Shown here: piece by piece, positions 1 to 8,026 of the stretch | How positions within the stretch are numbered: the stretch's first letter is position 1 | Layout: each line of letters opens with the position of its first letter | Assembly (NCBI RefSeq): GCF_009497155.1 | Contig: NZ_WINI01000010.1 | Span: 1-60,513, forward strand | Direction of reading: 5' to 3' | Length of the DNA: 60,513 nt | DNA from: Glaciimonas soli | GTDB lineage: Bacteria; Pseudomonadota; Gammaproteobacteria; Burkholderiales; Burkholderiaceae_D | The notes under the pieces: generated by a model | What the model saw: the letters and a program-made list of their open reading frames with translations, nothing else | The model's database searches: none | What the model was told of the DNA's origin: nothing | Position numbers and translations under genes: made by a program

Positions 1-16
1 CTTATGAAGTCTCACA

Positions 17-409
17 ATGCGTCACCCTCAAATTTCGCCTACCAAGTTATCGATCGAGCGCTTACCTGCCGTCATGGCAAGAACCGGAAGAAGTCGCCCT
101 TCTATCTATCTCGATATGAAGAAGGGGATATTTCCACAATGCTTTAAAGTTGGCGTCCGGGCTGTTGGCTGGTTATCTAGCGACATTGATGCGTGGATAG
201 AAAGCCGTGTTCAGGCTGTCCTTGGCGATATATTTAGCGATCTGATTAGCAACACTAGATTTCCCAACTTCGAGCACGGCGCGGCAGAGGTCAGCAACGC
301 AAGCGGAAGATTCAGTGCAGGTATATGGCCATCCTGTGGCATCTACGACACGACGAACCAATTTGTTCCATACATCAGACTCCGAGCCGGCATCTATCAT
401 TTCAAGTGA
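17..409 (+). CDS. AlpA-family regulator with a foreign C-terminal extension
   Basis: Residues about 10-65 read as a typical AlpA-type winged-helix DNA-binding domain (RLPAVMARTGRSRPSIY, then GVRAVGWLSSDIDAWIESR). This family activates excision or integrase genes in P4-like satellites and genomic islands. AlpA proteins usually end soon after the WI..R motif, at 65-90 residues. Here the frame runs on for about 60 residues with no family resemblance, lying antisense over the 3' part of the chimeric porin frame. I infer that a recombination breakpoint near position 210-220 removed the original stop. The upstream region is cut by the window edge, so promoter and any integrase partner are not visible. 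The domain is clear; the function of the full chimeric product is uncertain. Confidence 0.7.
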   Translation: MRHPQISPTKLSIERLPAVMARTGRSRPSIYLDMKKGIFPQCFKVGVRAVGWLSSDIDAWIESRVQAVLGDIFSDLISNTRFPNFEHGAAEVSNASGRFSAGIWPSCGIYDTTNQFVPYIRLRAGIYHFK

Positions 410-1417
410 AGGAGTAGTTGGTGCAAGTTGCCAGCCTTCGAGGGCGCGACGGACGTCGTCCATGCCTTCTTGATAGGCGTTCGCCAATGCTTCCCCGTTA
501 TAGATTTCAATCGGGCGATAGCGGAAGCTAGCCTCCGCGTTGTTGAATATGGCCGTGCCCGTGTAGTGCTGCGCATCTGGACCAGAACTCGTATCGCCCA
601 TGTTGCTAAAGCGCACATTCGAATAGGTGAGCGCCGCCGTTCCCTTGCCGATCGTGTATGCCGCTGCCGCACCGATCGAGGTATAGCTGCGCGCCGACAT
701 GTAACCGCTATACACAGGCGTGACTGTGCCGTTCGCAGTCGCTGCTGTGAGCGCAGTTTGCGAGTTGTTGCCAAAGAAGCTGAGATTGGGATTGCGGGCG
801 GTGATCATCGCAACGCCTAGGCTCAAGGGACCGTTTGCGTAGCCCGAGCCCAACGACCACACCTGGTTGCGCGAGACTTCGCCGGCCACGCCGCCCAGAC
901 TGTATACGCCGCCGAACGTGAGGCCGCCAAAGGTCGGACTTGTGTACTTAATAGAGTTGTTGACGCGGTAGCTGTTGTTTAAGTTATCGAGGTCTCCGGG
1001 GTGCGCCGAAATGTATCCGCCCCAATTGTCCGCAGCCGCAATCTGGCCGACATAGTCGACCACGGAATCGTATTGACGGCCGAGCGTCACCGAACTGAAT
1101 TGACCGCTCGTGAGGCCGACATAAGCCTGCCGGCCGAACAGCAAGCCGCCTTGGCCCAGACTGCCATTGTTGACGTTAAAGCCGTTTTCGAGGAAGAAGA
1201 TCGATTTGAGGCCACCGCCCAAGTCCTCGACACCTAGAAAGATGACCCGGCTTCCGTTATTCACGCCGCTCGACATCATGTACTGATGTGCCCCAGCGGC
1301 ATTGGTCACATCGTTGATGCCCACGTCGATCACGCCGGCGAGCGTCACGCTGCTTTGCGCGTAAGAGAGTTGGGGTAGGGTCGATACGATCGCAACCGCG
1401 AGTAATGTCTTCTTCAT
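173..1417 (-). pseudogene. Outer-membrane porin, C-terminal part replaced (chimeric, probably non-functional)
   Basis: Residues 1-20 are a signal peptide (MKKTLLAVAIVSTLPQLSYA). Residues 21 to about 303 match the Burkholderiales general porin family (SSVTLAGVIDVGI, GSRVIFLGVEDLGGGLKSIFFLENGF, LFGRQAYVGL, TLGRQYDSVVDYV). Such porins form 16-strand trimeric barrels and end in a strand with a terminal Phe. After EASFRYRPIE the sequence turns into an unrelated soluble-looking stretch of about 110 residues with four Cys or so and no beta-strand pattern. The last strands and terminal Phe are therefore missing and barrel assembly should fail. The switch lies near 505-512. The tail is not recognised; its last residues are antisense to the AlpA frame. 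A GGAGA ribosome-binding site lies just upstream of the ATG at 1417. Confidence 0.8.
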
Positions 1418-1820
1418 CTGGTTCTCCGGGTTTTACAGTTGTGGATGATGCAAAACGGTGCTAATACAGGTGAAGCGTTTTCGGCGTGCGGACGAGCGCA
1501 CCGATACCGATTGTTTTCACAGGTCGGCAGCCGCGTGCGAATCGACGACCTGACGTCGCGGGTTCAAGAATCAACGGAACCGCACGCGCGGCGCGCAAGC
1601 GAGGGGGAAGTGAGCGCTCAGCCAGAACGGCAGAGGGCAATAAACAAGGCGCTATTCAAGTTATGTCTCCATTTTTTTCAGCACTTTACCTGTGGAGATG
1701 CTCGCTGACAAAAACCTTTTGACGATAGCAAGTTATACCGCAACGGCATGACTTCAAAATTGACGAGCTTGAATTAAATGTTCGGAGAAAGGTGGACACG
1801 GCCGCAATGATTTTCCCTAT
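1418..1820. other. Non-coding gap upstream of the porin
   Basis: About 400 bases without a convincing gene. It holds the leader and presumed promoter of the leftward porin. The short open frames here are GC-rich and lack family resemblance. I see no RNA gene. Confidence 0.5.
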
Positions 1821-1943
1821 TCAAAAGCGATCCGCAGGCTGTGCGGTAAGCCCCTCAGGTAGTTCGTTGCTGGCATCCTCAATCAACTCCGGCACGCGCT
1901 TGGTGATGTGCCCAATGCCTTGCGGGATGACGAGCCCGAACTC
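1821..1943 (-). pseudogene. IS110-family transposase remnant
   Basis: The minus strand encodes about 40 residues, EFGLVIPQGIGHITKRVPEL followed by IEDASNELP. This is the linker region that follows the RuvC-like domain in IS110-family transposases (typical pattern: EFG.V.PQG...R..LPE..EDAEN.LP). It ends at a stop at 1821-1823. Neither the N-terminal DEDD half nor the C-terminal Tnp_20 half is present, so this is a decayed fragment. It marks past insertion and rearrangement beside the broken porin. Confidence 0.6.
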
Positions 1944-2001
1944 GTTTTGGGGGATCGGCACAAATAGCCTAATAGTAACCAGCTAGAGCATCCTCGACAA
2001 A

Positions 2002-2208
2002 TTACCGCGCTTCGTCGAGCAAGGATCTACCCAGAGTTGTGGCGTCAGTCGAAATTCTTTCCAGTTGTAGGGAGTCGCCTAATACAGCATCCAGCTGTGC
2101 CGCTGACAGGAGCTCAATCGCCCGCTCGACGATAATCAGTAGAATGCGACGATCCAATGCTCTGAGTTCAAGACACAGTGATTCATCGCAAGAGAGGTGT
2201 CTGGTCAT
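2002..2208 (-). CDS. Small hypothetical protein (68 aa)
   Basis: A 68-codon leftward frame, hydrophilic at the ends with a hydrophobic helix-like centre (LDRRILLIIVERAIELLSAAQL). It starts 20 bases after the stop of the 86-codon gene upstream, so it could be the last gene of a small leftward operon. No good ribosome-binding site precedes the ATG, and I recognise no family. It may be a fragment of a longer gene rather than an intact one. Confidence 0.35.
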   Translation of the reverse strand: MTRHLSCDESLCLELRALDRRILLIIVERAIELLSAAQLDAVLGDSLQLERISTDATTLGRSLLDEAR

Positions 2209-2228
2209 ACTATTGCATCAGATAACAA

Positions 2229-2489
2229 TTAAGCATGGCCACCAAGAATGGCTGATAACTTTATTCCCAATGGCTCTATCACGGCGCGACGACGCGCGAT
2301 TTCAGCAGCAGTCCCAACAGAAAACACCTCGCAAGTTAACATTGAGCCGCCACCGACGACAGGCGTCAACAACAATCTTCCCAGATCGATAATGTCGCTA
2401 TGAATGAGATGATAGGAAGCGCTACCATCGGGTAAAGTTTTTCGGTCAGCAGTGATTTCTTTCGGCCAGATAAATGCTTTGCTACTCAC
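2229..2489 (-). CDS. Hypothetical protein (86 aa)
   Basis: The frame starts at a GTG preceded by a purine-rich GAAAGGAAA site at suitable distance. The product is small and soluble, with a plausible alpha/beta pattern and a Gly-rich turn (VVGGGSMLTCEVFSVG). No family is recognised. It lies between a lipoprotein-like gene and a 68-codon frame on the same strand, in AT-rich DNA that differs from the porin next door. This suggests an accessory cluster with the deoxyribosyltransferase-like gene at its head. Confidence 0.5.
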   Translation of the reverse strand: MSSKAFIWPKEITADRKTLPDGSASYHLIHSDIIDLGRLLLTPVVGGGSMLTCEVFSVGTAAEIARRRAVIEPLGIKLSAILGGHA

Positions 2490-2507
2490 GGTATTTTCCT
2501 TTCAGTA

Positions 2508-2687
2508 TCAAAAAGTCGTTCCTGCATGACAGCTACCAAAACCACCACCATTAGTGGCAAATGCACCGCAACCGAATAGGCCGCATCCCGTTAGAAGAAG
2601 CGTTACGATCAATATGATGGCGGCTAGCCGGAAGGAGGTGCCGATCTGTTTGTCACTATTATCTTGGTGATACATGGTTTTTTTCAT
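2508..2687 (-). CDS. Small predicted lipoprotein (59 aa)
   Basis: The N-terminus is hydrophilic (MKKTMYHQDNSDKQIGTSFR). It is followed by one hydrophobic helix and a lipobox-like LLTGC at about residues 31-35, then a Gly/Cys-rich short tail (CGLFGCGAFATNGGGFGSC). If cleaved at the lipobox Cys it would yield a peptide of about 25 residues on the membrane; if not, it is a type II single-pass protein. The start chosen is ATG at 2687; ATG at 2675 is equally possible. It overlaps the 3' end of the deoxyribosyltransferase-like gene by about 29 bases, implying translational coupling. Function unknown. Confidence 0.45.
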   Translation of the reverse strand: MKKTMYHQDNSDKQIGTSFRLAAIILIVTLLLTGCGLFGCGAFATNGGGFGSCHAGTTF

Positions 2688-3192
2688 TTTTCTGTTTCGG
2701 TTCGGTTCGGTAAAAATCATCTATTGCTTTGATACATGCGCGTGCATCACCAACCACCAGGTGGCACGCGTGCGCCAACATCAGATTAAGCGGTAAACCA
2801 AAATTCTCAACGCTATTTCCATCGGGATCAAGATGTGCTGCATTGTATGAAATTTGCTCTATCAAATTGATAGAAGGGACGTTGTAACACCATACGGCCT
2901 TACCACGTGCAACCGCATAACCAATCTCGAACACTGTCCCGGAGTCGGGTTCAAGACCGCGGAAATGTGCAACGTTGGCCATGACGATATCTGCAGTATC
3001 AATATGTCGTATGTTTTGTAAATAAATTTGTTGCGATAACTCGGCAGCATCGCAATCAATAGGATCACCATCAGCAGGGGAGAGCGGCACAAAACCAGCA
3101 TTACGACACAACGATTTTAAGCGATCTCGTATTGCCACAAAATCAGGCTTGAAGACATCAGGGCCGGCTAGATAAATAATTTTTGGTATCAA
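2659..3192 (-). CDS. Nucleoside 2-deoxyribosyltransferase-like protein
   Basis: This 177-residue protein matches the NDT family (PF05014). It begins IIYLAGPDVF, the beta-1/substrate loop, and carries TADIVMANVAHFRGLEPDSG then TVFEIGYAVARGKAVW. That block normally provides the catalytic Glu and the Asp/Asn that bind the deoxyribose. Family members transfer 2-deoxyribose between bases or hydrolyse the glycosidic bond. Variants occur in nucleotide salvage, phage and defence contexts (for example as retron effectors). Its neighbours are small unknown genes and no reverse transcriptase is visible, so I assign no specific pathway. It stands at the head of a leftward group and diverges from the gene at 3289. 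Confidence 0.75.
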   Translation of the reverse strand: MIPKIIYLAGPDVFKPDFVAIRDRLKSLCRNAGFVPLSPADGDPIDCDAAELSQQIYLQNIRHIDTADIVMANVAHFRGLEPDSGTVFEIGYAVARGKAVWCYNVPSINLIEQISYNAAHLDPDGNSVENFGLPLNLMLAHACHLVVGDARACIKAIDDFYRTEPKQKNEKNHVSPR

Positions 3193-3288
3193 TCTACTTT
3201 TCCTTGTACAAAAATTTGAAAAATTTAAGTCCTCACTTATAGGCTATCCCTCTCTGCTTAACTAGTATTGCGTAAAAGAGAAATTGAC

Positions 3289-3471
3289 ATGACTTATGAT
3301 GATGCAATTGAACAAATGCAGAGATACGCAACAGTCGTGTGCCACGATCAATCCGAGCAAGATACCGTCAAAGCGTTGACGTTATTGGCATCCAGACTTT
3401 CTGACCGGCGCAACGAGGATGAATGTGCATTACTCATATTGATAGGCGGGATATTATGCTGGGTATGGTAA
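3289..3471 (+). CDS. Hypothetical protein (60 aa)
   Basis: A short rightward gene starting MTYDDAIEQMQRYATVV, preceded by an AGAGAAA site. The first 45 residues look helical and acidic. The last 12 (LLILIGGILCWVW) are hydrophobic and could be a membrane tail. An upstream in-frame start at 3268 is possible but lacks a better ribosome-binding site. No family recognised. It sits in the same AT-rich accessory patch. Confidence 0.4.
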   Translation: MTYDDAIEQMQRYATVVCHDQSEQDTVKALTLLASRLSDRRNEDECALLILIGGILCWVW

Positions 3472-3567
3472 ATTATTTGACGTCACACATCCCTATCCAA
3501 AAGCTAATCATCACATCCCTGTCTTTTAACAAGGTCTCAGTTGAAAATGGACTTACTCGGCCACTGC

Positions 3568-3861
3568 TTACTGGGTACCGTCGGTATTTCTTGCCGCTTT
3601 TATAATCACTGCACCAGCAGCAAAATCAGCAACATCATCCGCAAATCTCTGGCTGTCTATATAGGCGACTATCCCACCATGCGTCCCAGCGACATGCGCA
3701 GCATAAGCAGCAATTTCGATAGTCGCAACATGCAATGAAAGGGATGCCCCTTGTGGCAGAACACTTTGTGAAAGCACACAGTGAAATCCTATTTTTTTCA
3801 GTGCCTCTTGGGCATTTTTCAGAATTTCCATGGCTTTGTCGTTATCTACATTTCTGTCCAT
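3568..3861 (-). CDS. Hypothetical protein (97 aa)
   Basis: A leftward gene with a plausible AGAGAAA site before its ATG. The product has an acidic helical start (DNDKAMEILKNAQEALKKIG) and an Ala-rich second half resembling a small alpha/beta fold. Cys is rare and there is no signal peptide. No family recognised. It may belong to the same accessory cluster as the genes at 2.0-3.5 kb. Confidence 0.45.
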   Translation of the reverse strand: MDRNVDNDKAMEILKNAQEALKKIGFHCVLSQSVLPQGASLSLHVATIEIAAYAAHVAGTHGGIVAYIDSQRFADDVADFAAGAVIIKAARNTDGTQ

Positions 3862-4086
3862 GCTATTTCTCTATAAAAATTCAGGGGGAAAGGTAATGAC
3901 ACAACCCTCTGACTGGCATTCGCCAGTCAAATTGCTTCCGTGTTTTTTATTTTTCGTCTATCCCCAGTCCGTAATCTCTTCAGCTTGCCTGAAACCACGT
4001 ACACGCCGGAGATACTTCATGGGAAAACAACAACACGTAGAAAATAATTGTTTACTCTATAAAAAATTAATCTTAGAATCTGCAAA

Positions 4087-4130
4087 AGTTCACATAAATA
4101 TACTTGAGTTCACATATATGAACAATGTTC
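4087..4130. promoter_or_regulatory. Candidate operator in front of the IclR gene
   Basis: AGTTCACATA occurs at 4087-4096 and again at 4107-4116, exactly 20 bases (two helical turns) apart. The pair is followed at 4120-4130 by the palindrome GAACAATGTTC, which overlaps the start codon region. IclR regulators bind palindromic or repeated sites near their own promoter, so this is a candidate autoregulatory site. This is inference from layout. Confidence 0.4.
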
Positions 4131-4876
4131 GTTCCATTGAAAGAGTTTTAGACCTCTTTGAGCACTTTGCAAGAAGTCTTGATCCGTTGACTCTTACAGC
4201 GGTGGCAGCGCATTTCGACTTACCCAAGAGCAGCGCGTTGGCGATTCTACGAACACTCGTGGATCGAGGCTATGTTGTCAAAAACGACCAAGGCCATTAC
4301 GCACTGGAAGACACATTCCGGCGGCATGGATTTGGATGGGGCGGGGATCACTTCTCCCGGGCAGTGGCGTTCGCAAAGCCGTTACTGCAGGTCATATGTG
4401 ACGAAACAGGCGAAAGTGTCATGGTAGGCGCCATGGTTGGAGACGACTCCGTACGTTTGCTTGCACAAGCAGTTTCGCCGCAAATAGTGAGATACGAATC
4501 AAGCATTGATGCAATCACTCCCGCATATTGCACAGCAATGGGTCGTGTTCTGCTGGCATTCGGGGACGAAAAGCGTCAGGCCAGAGCGCTGTCAAAACCC
4601 AGTTATCCCGTCTACACAACGAAGACCGTAACTAACCCAAAATCAATTCGAGCTTCGATCGTAGAGGCCAGAAAAGATGGCGTGGCAATTGTTGACAGCG
4701 AGTATGTCGATGGCGGCGTTGGTATCGCTGTACCAGTATTTGGAGACAACGGAACACCTTTGCTGGCGCTCAACGTCGGCTGTGTTTCGTCGCGCTTTCA
4801 AGAGAAAAAAGATCAGATTCTTGAATCACTTAAAAAAGCAGTGCAGTACATCAACCTGAATTTTCCCAACGCATAG
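4118..4876 (+). CDS. IclR-family transcriptional regulator
   Basis: The 252-residue protein starts MNNVRSIERVLDLFEHFARS. A winged helix-turn-helix occupies residues about 1-65 (LTAVAAHFDLPKSSALAILR). The IclR effector-binding domain takes the rest (TPAYCTAMGRVLLAFGDE, GVGIAVPVFGDNGTPLLALNVG). Length is standard for the family. The frame is open further upstream, but the domain begins at the ATG at 4118. It sits 50 bases before the transporter gene in the same direction, so it most likely controls that operon in response to the pathway substrate. Whether it activates or represses cannot be told. Confidence 0.9.
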   Translation: MNNVRSIERVLDLFEHFARSLDPLTLTAVAAHFDLPKSSALAILRTLVDRGYVVKNDQGHYALEDTFRRHGFGWGGDHFSRAVAFAKPLLQVICDETGESVMVGAMVGDDSVRLLAQAVSPQIVRYESSIDAITPAYCTAMGRVLLAFGDEKRQARALSKPSYPVYTTKTVTNPKSIRASIVEARKDGVAIVDSEYVDGGVGIAVPVFGDNGTPLLALNVGCVSSRFQEKKDQILESLKKAVQYINLNFPNA

Positions 4877-4926
4877 GCAATCATGGCATAGCCTATTTTT
4901 ATTAGTTCCTAATCAGGACCTTCCAC

Positions 4927-6222
4927 ATGAACGCTGCAACCCAGTTCGTCCAAACCGTCAACACAACCAAGCGAAAATTTCACAGCAGAAAGCAGTTGGC
5001 TGCGGCAATGATCGGAAATATTCTCGAATACTACGATTTTATCGTCTACGCATTTCTCGCCGCGATTATCGCAAGACAATTTTTTCATGCAGACGCGACG
5101 GCCGGGCTTTTGGCCAGCTTCGCAGCTTTCGGGGTAGGGTTCCTGGCGAGGCCCCTAGGTGGTCTGGTCATCGGGCGGCTAGCGGATAAATTCGGTCGAA
5201 AGGTCGCCCTGCAACTAACGATTTTCGGTATGGCAATGGGCACTGTCGGCATTGGTTTGTTACCGACGTACAAGACCATCGGCATAGCCGCTCCGATCTT
5301 GCTCGTCACGTTACGTCTGATCCAAGGATTTGCCGCTGGCGGCGAGTGGGGCAGTGCAACGACGTTCATTGTGGAATCGGCTCCACAATCCCGCCGTGGT
5401 TTTTATGGCGCGATGGGACAAACCTCCATCGCGGCCGCATACCTGTTGATTGGTGGTGCAATGACAGGGGTCAATGCGTACTTCACTCCTGATCAGATGG
5501 AAAATTTTGGCTGGCGAATTCCATTTTTGCTGGGTGCAGTGCTTCTTCCCGTCGGTATCTATTTGAGAAAAAACGTCGAGGAAACACCAATCTTTGAAAA
5601 TGCAAAAGAAGAAAAGGAAATCCCGCAGGCCAAGCAAGACAGTCCTCTGAAGATGACCTTATCTGCCTCTGGACTGACGGTTATCTGGACGGTCTCGTAC
5701 TACCTGGTTCTCTCGTATTTGCCGACATTCCTTACCATGCATGCAGGTCTTACGACACAGCAGTCTATTGCCGCCGGAACTATCGGGGTCGCCTTTCTGG
5801 TTGTGCTGACGCCGCTCTTCGGCATTCTGTCTGACCGTATCGGCCGCAAGCCTGTTTTGCTCGCATGCTGTATCGGTTTTGCAGCGCTGTCCTACCCCAT
5901 GTTCCTTGTTCTTCTCGGTGGTCACGGTGTCGTTGGGGTCACGTGCGTTCTTTTGGTTTTCAATCTCTTCATGGCAGCGTTCTCAGGCGCGGCGCCGGCA
6001 GCACTTTGTGAACTCTTTCCGACCAAAAACCGGACTACTCTTCTGTCTGTCGGTTACAGCTTGGCAGTTGCCATTTTTGGTGGCTTTGCCCCGTTTATTT
6101 CGACATTCCTGATCGACGTAACCGGAAGTCCAATTTCACCGGCATTTTATCTAATCGGTTGCGCTGTTCTGTCGGGTGCGGTTATTTCGACTTTCCGCGA
6201 AACAGTTACCAAAAAACTTTAA
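4927..6222 (+). CDS. MHS-family MFS metabolite:proton symporter
   Basis: A 431-residue, 12-helix major-facilitator protein of the metabolite/H+ symporter (MHS) group. It shows NILEYYDFIVYAF in helix 1, the loop 2-3 motif GRLADKFGRK, and RLIQGFAAGGEWGSATTFIVE in helix 4. The repeat motif LFGILSDRIGRKPVLL lies in the C-terminal half. MHS carriers (KgtP, CitA, ProP, shikimate and benzoate-type carriers) import organic acids and zwitterions with protons. Gene position right after the IclR regulator and before four enzymes suggests it imports the operon's substrate. A weak AGGACC site precedes the ATG. Confidence 0.9.
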   Translation: MNAATQFVQTVNTTKRKFHSRKQLAAAMIGNILEYYDFIVYAFLAAIIARQFFHADATAGLLASFAAFGVGFLARPLGGLVIGRLADKFGRKVALQLTIFGMAMGTVGIGLLPTYKTIGIAAPILLVTLRLIQGFAAGGEWGSATTFIVESAPQSRRGFYGAMGQTSIAAAYLLIGGAMTGVNAYFTPDQMENFGWRIPFLLGAVLLPVGIYLRKNVEETPIFENAKEEKEIPQAKQDSPLKMTLSASGLTVIWTVSYYLVLSYLPTFLTMHAGLTTQQSIAAGTIGVAFLVVLTPLFGILSDRIGRKPVLLACCIGFAALSYPMFLVLLGGHGVVGVTCVLLVFNLFMAAFSGAAPAALCELFPTKNRTTLLSVGYSLAVAIFGGFAPFISTFLIDVTGSPISPAFYLIGCAVLSGAVISTFRETVTKKL

Positions 6223-6237
6223 TAGGATTGTGCAGGT

Positions 6238-7266
6238 ATGAGCGAAGTAAAAGACATATTGGTTTGGGGAGCCGGTGCAATAGGCGGAACGGTCGGCGCA
6301 TATCTCTCAAGAGCAGGCCTGGATGTCACATTTGTCGACGTCGTCCGTGAGCACGTCGAAGAGATATCAGCGGGACAGGCGGGTCTTCAAATCAGCGGCC
6401 CGATAGAAAATTTCTCTGTAAGAAGTCCCGCCTATGTGCCACAGGATCTGAAAGGCAAGTGGAAGAGAATTTTTCTGTCCGTAAAGGCGCAGGATACAGC
6501 CGTAGCATGTTCTTTACTTGCTCAGCATCTGACCGACGACGGCTACGTTGTGTCGTTGCAAAATGGTCTTTGTGAGGACGTCATCGCCCGCGCAGTAGGT
6601 ACAGAAAGGACGATAGGTGCGTTTGTAAATTTCGGGGCGGACTGGTTGGGGCCTGGGCGTATCCAATACTCGAACAGAGCCGCCGTCGTCGTGGGAGAGA
6701 TGGATGGAAAGATTACCGAGCGTCTGAAATGTCTTCACAAGGATCTGATGCTGTTTGAACCAGATGCGATCCTGAGCGCAGACGTCAGCTCTTATCTCTG
6801 GGGAAAACTGGGATATGCTTCTTTGCTGTTTGCCCAGGCTGTTGGCATGTCGGGCATCGCTGACTGTCTGGATCGCCCAGAACTATTGGAACTCTTCCGA
6901 AAGCTTGCCGGAGAAGTAATGGCGGTGGCAAAGTCGGTCGGTATCGATCCAAAGGGTTTCAATGGGTTCGATCCGGCTTCATTTTCAGAGAAAGCTACGA
7001 AGGAACAAGCCGCTGCCAGTGTGAAGGCTATGGCCGATTTTAATCGGCCAAATGCGAAGACCCATTCAGGAATATGGCGGGACCTGGCTGTTCGCAAGCG
7101 AAAGACGGAGGTCGACGCTCAGCTTGGTGCCGTAGTCAGCCAAGGGCGCAAGGCCGACATCGCTTGTCCCACTCTGTCATCGCTTATCTTCATGATTCAT
7201 GAAATTGAAGAAGGTCGACGCTCCCTGGCGGACAAGAACCTGAATGATTTAGCGGGGACCATATGA
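6238..7266 (+). CDS. Ketopantoate reductase-like (PanE/ApbA family) dehydrogenase
   Basis: 342 residues. The N-terminal Rossmann fold has GAGAIGG at 11-17, and VSLQNGL supplies the family's QNG Asn. The C-terminal helical domain has the conserved Lys in WGKLGYASLLFAQAVG. In true PanE the Lys is followed by two substrate-binding Asn four and eight residues on; here those positions read Ala and Phe. I therefore infer a different 2-hydroxy or 2-keto acid substrate rather than vitamin B5 synthesis. The product is somewhat longer than E. coli PanE (about 300). It is 15 bases after the transporter gene and overlaps the next gene by an ATGA. Confidence 0.8.
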   Translation: MSEVKDILVWGAGAIGGTVGAYLSRAGLDVTFVDVVREHVEEISAGQAGLQISGPIENFSVRSPAYVPQDLKGKWKRIFLSVKAQDTAVACSLLAQHLTDDGYVVSLQNGLCEDVIARAVGTERTIGAFVNFGADWLGPGRIQYSNRAAVVVGEMDGKITERLKCLHKDLMLFEPDAILSADVSSYLWGKLGYASLLFAQAVGMSGIADCLDRPELLELFRKLAGEVMAVAKSVGIDPKGFNGFDPASFSEKATKEQAAASVKAMADFNRPNAKTHSGIWRDLAVRKRKTEVDAQLGAVVSQGRKADIACPTLSSLIFMIHEIEEGRRSLADKNLNDLAGTI

Positions 7267-8015
7267 ATTTGAATTTTTCCGGCAAGACTGTTGCAATAAG
7301 CGGCGTGTCGAGTGGTTTTGGTGTGGCAATCACCAAACGCTTTCTCTCTCTGGGTGCGAACGTATTCGGGTGTGATGTTAGTGATACGGCGTTTTCCGAT
7401 CTGGAACGACTGGGAGCCGTCCTGGCCAGAGTTGATTTGACCAATAGTTCTTCAGCGTCCGCCTGGATTGAAGATGTTGAGAATTCCTCCTCTGGCGTGG
7501 TCGACGTCTTGATTAATAACGCGGGAGGTGTTGCGGGACAGACAAAGAAACCAATTGAGCAATTGACGGACGAAGAATGGAGGGTGGTAATAGATATCAA
7601 TCTTGGATCGACCTTTTCTCTCTGCAGAGCCGTTGTGCCGGGCATGAAGAGAACGCGATCGGGAACGATAGTCAATATAAGTTCCGGCGCCGCCTTGCAA
7701 GCATCGATGACCGGGATCCAGGCTTATTGCGCCGCGAAACATGCGGTTTTGGGGCTGACCAGGCAACTGGCACATGAACTGGGGCCATTTGGCATACGTG
7801 CCAATACGGTTGCGCCAGGATTCATCGTCACGAATGAAGCCACTCAAAAACAGTGGGATGCCTACGGCCAGGAGAAACAGAAGGTCCTGCTGGAACAAAT
7901 AGCACTGAGGAGACTGGGTACAGCGGATGAAATAGCCGATGCCGTTCTCTTCTTCGCATCGAACTTGTCCACGTTCATAAATGGTCAGGTCTTGTCCATC
8001 GATGGCGGAAAATAA
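7263..8015 (+). CDS. Short-chain dehydrogenase/reductase
   Basis: 250 residues, classical SDR length. The nucleotide-binding motif is a variant, SGVSSGFG, followed by GCDVSD, typical of NAD(H) preference. NNAGG is present, the catalytic Ser is in NISSGAALQAS, and YCAAK supplies Tyr and Lys. The C-terminus FINGQVLSIDGGK is the usual SDR ending. ATGA overlap with the preceding PanE-like gene shows tight coupling. In the operon it would oxidise or reduce a hydroxy/keto intermediate; substrate unknown. Confidence 0.88.
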   Translation: MNLNFSGKTVAISGVSSGFGVAITKRFLSLGANVFGCDVSDTAFSDLERLGAVLARVDLTNSSSASAWIEDVENSSSGVVDVLINNAGGVAGQTKKPIEQLTDEEWRVVIDINLGSTFSLCRAVVPGMKRTRSGTIVNISSGAALQASMTGIQAYCAAKHAVLGLTRQLAHELGPFGIRANTVAPGFIVTNEATQKQWDAYGQEKQKVLLEQIALRRLGTADEIADAVLFFASNLSTFINGQVLSIDGGK

Positions 8016-8026
8016 AGGAAATTGAA

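Noticed and set aside
428-1237. Rightward open frames inside the porin region
   Set aside because: Antisense to the clear porin coding frame, Arg-rich products without family resemblance.
2659-3192. Retron with NDT effector
   Set aside because: No reverse transcriptase or msr/msd-like inverted repeats are visible near the NDT-like gene.
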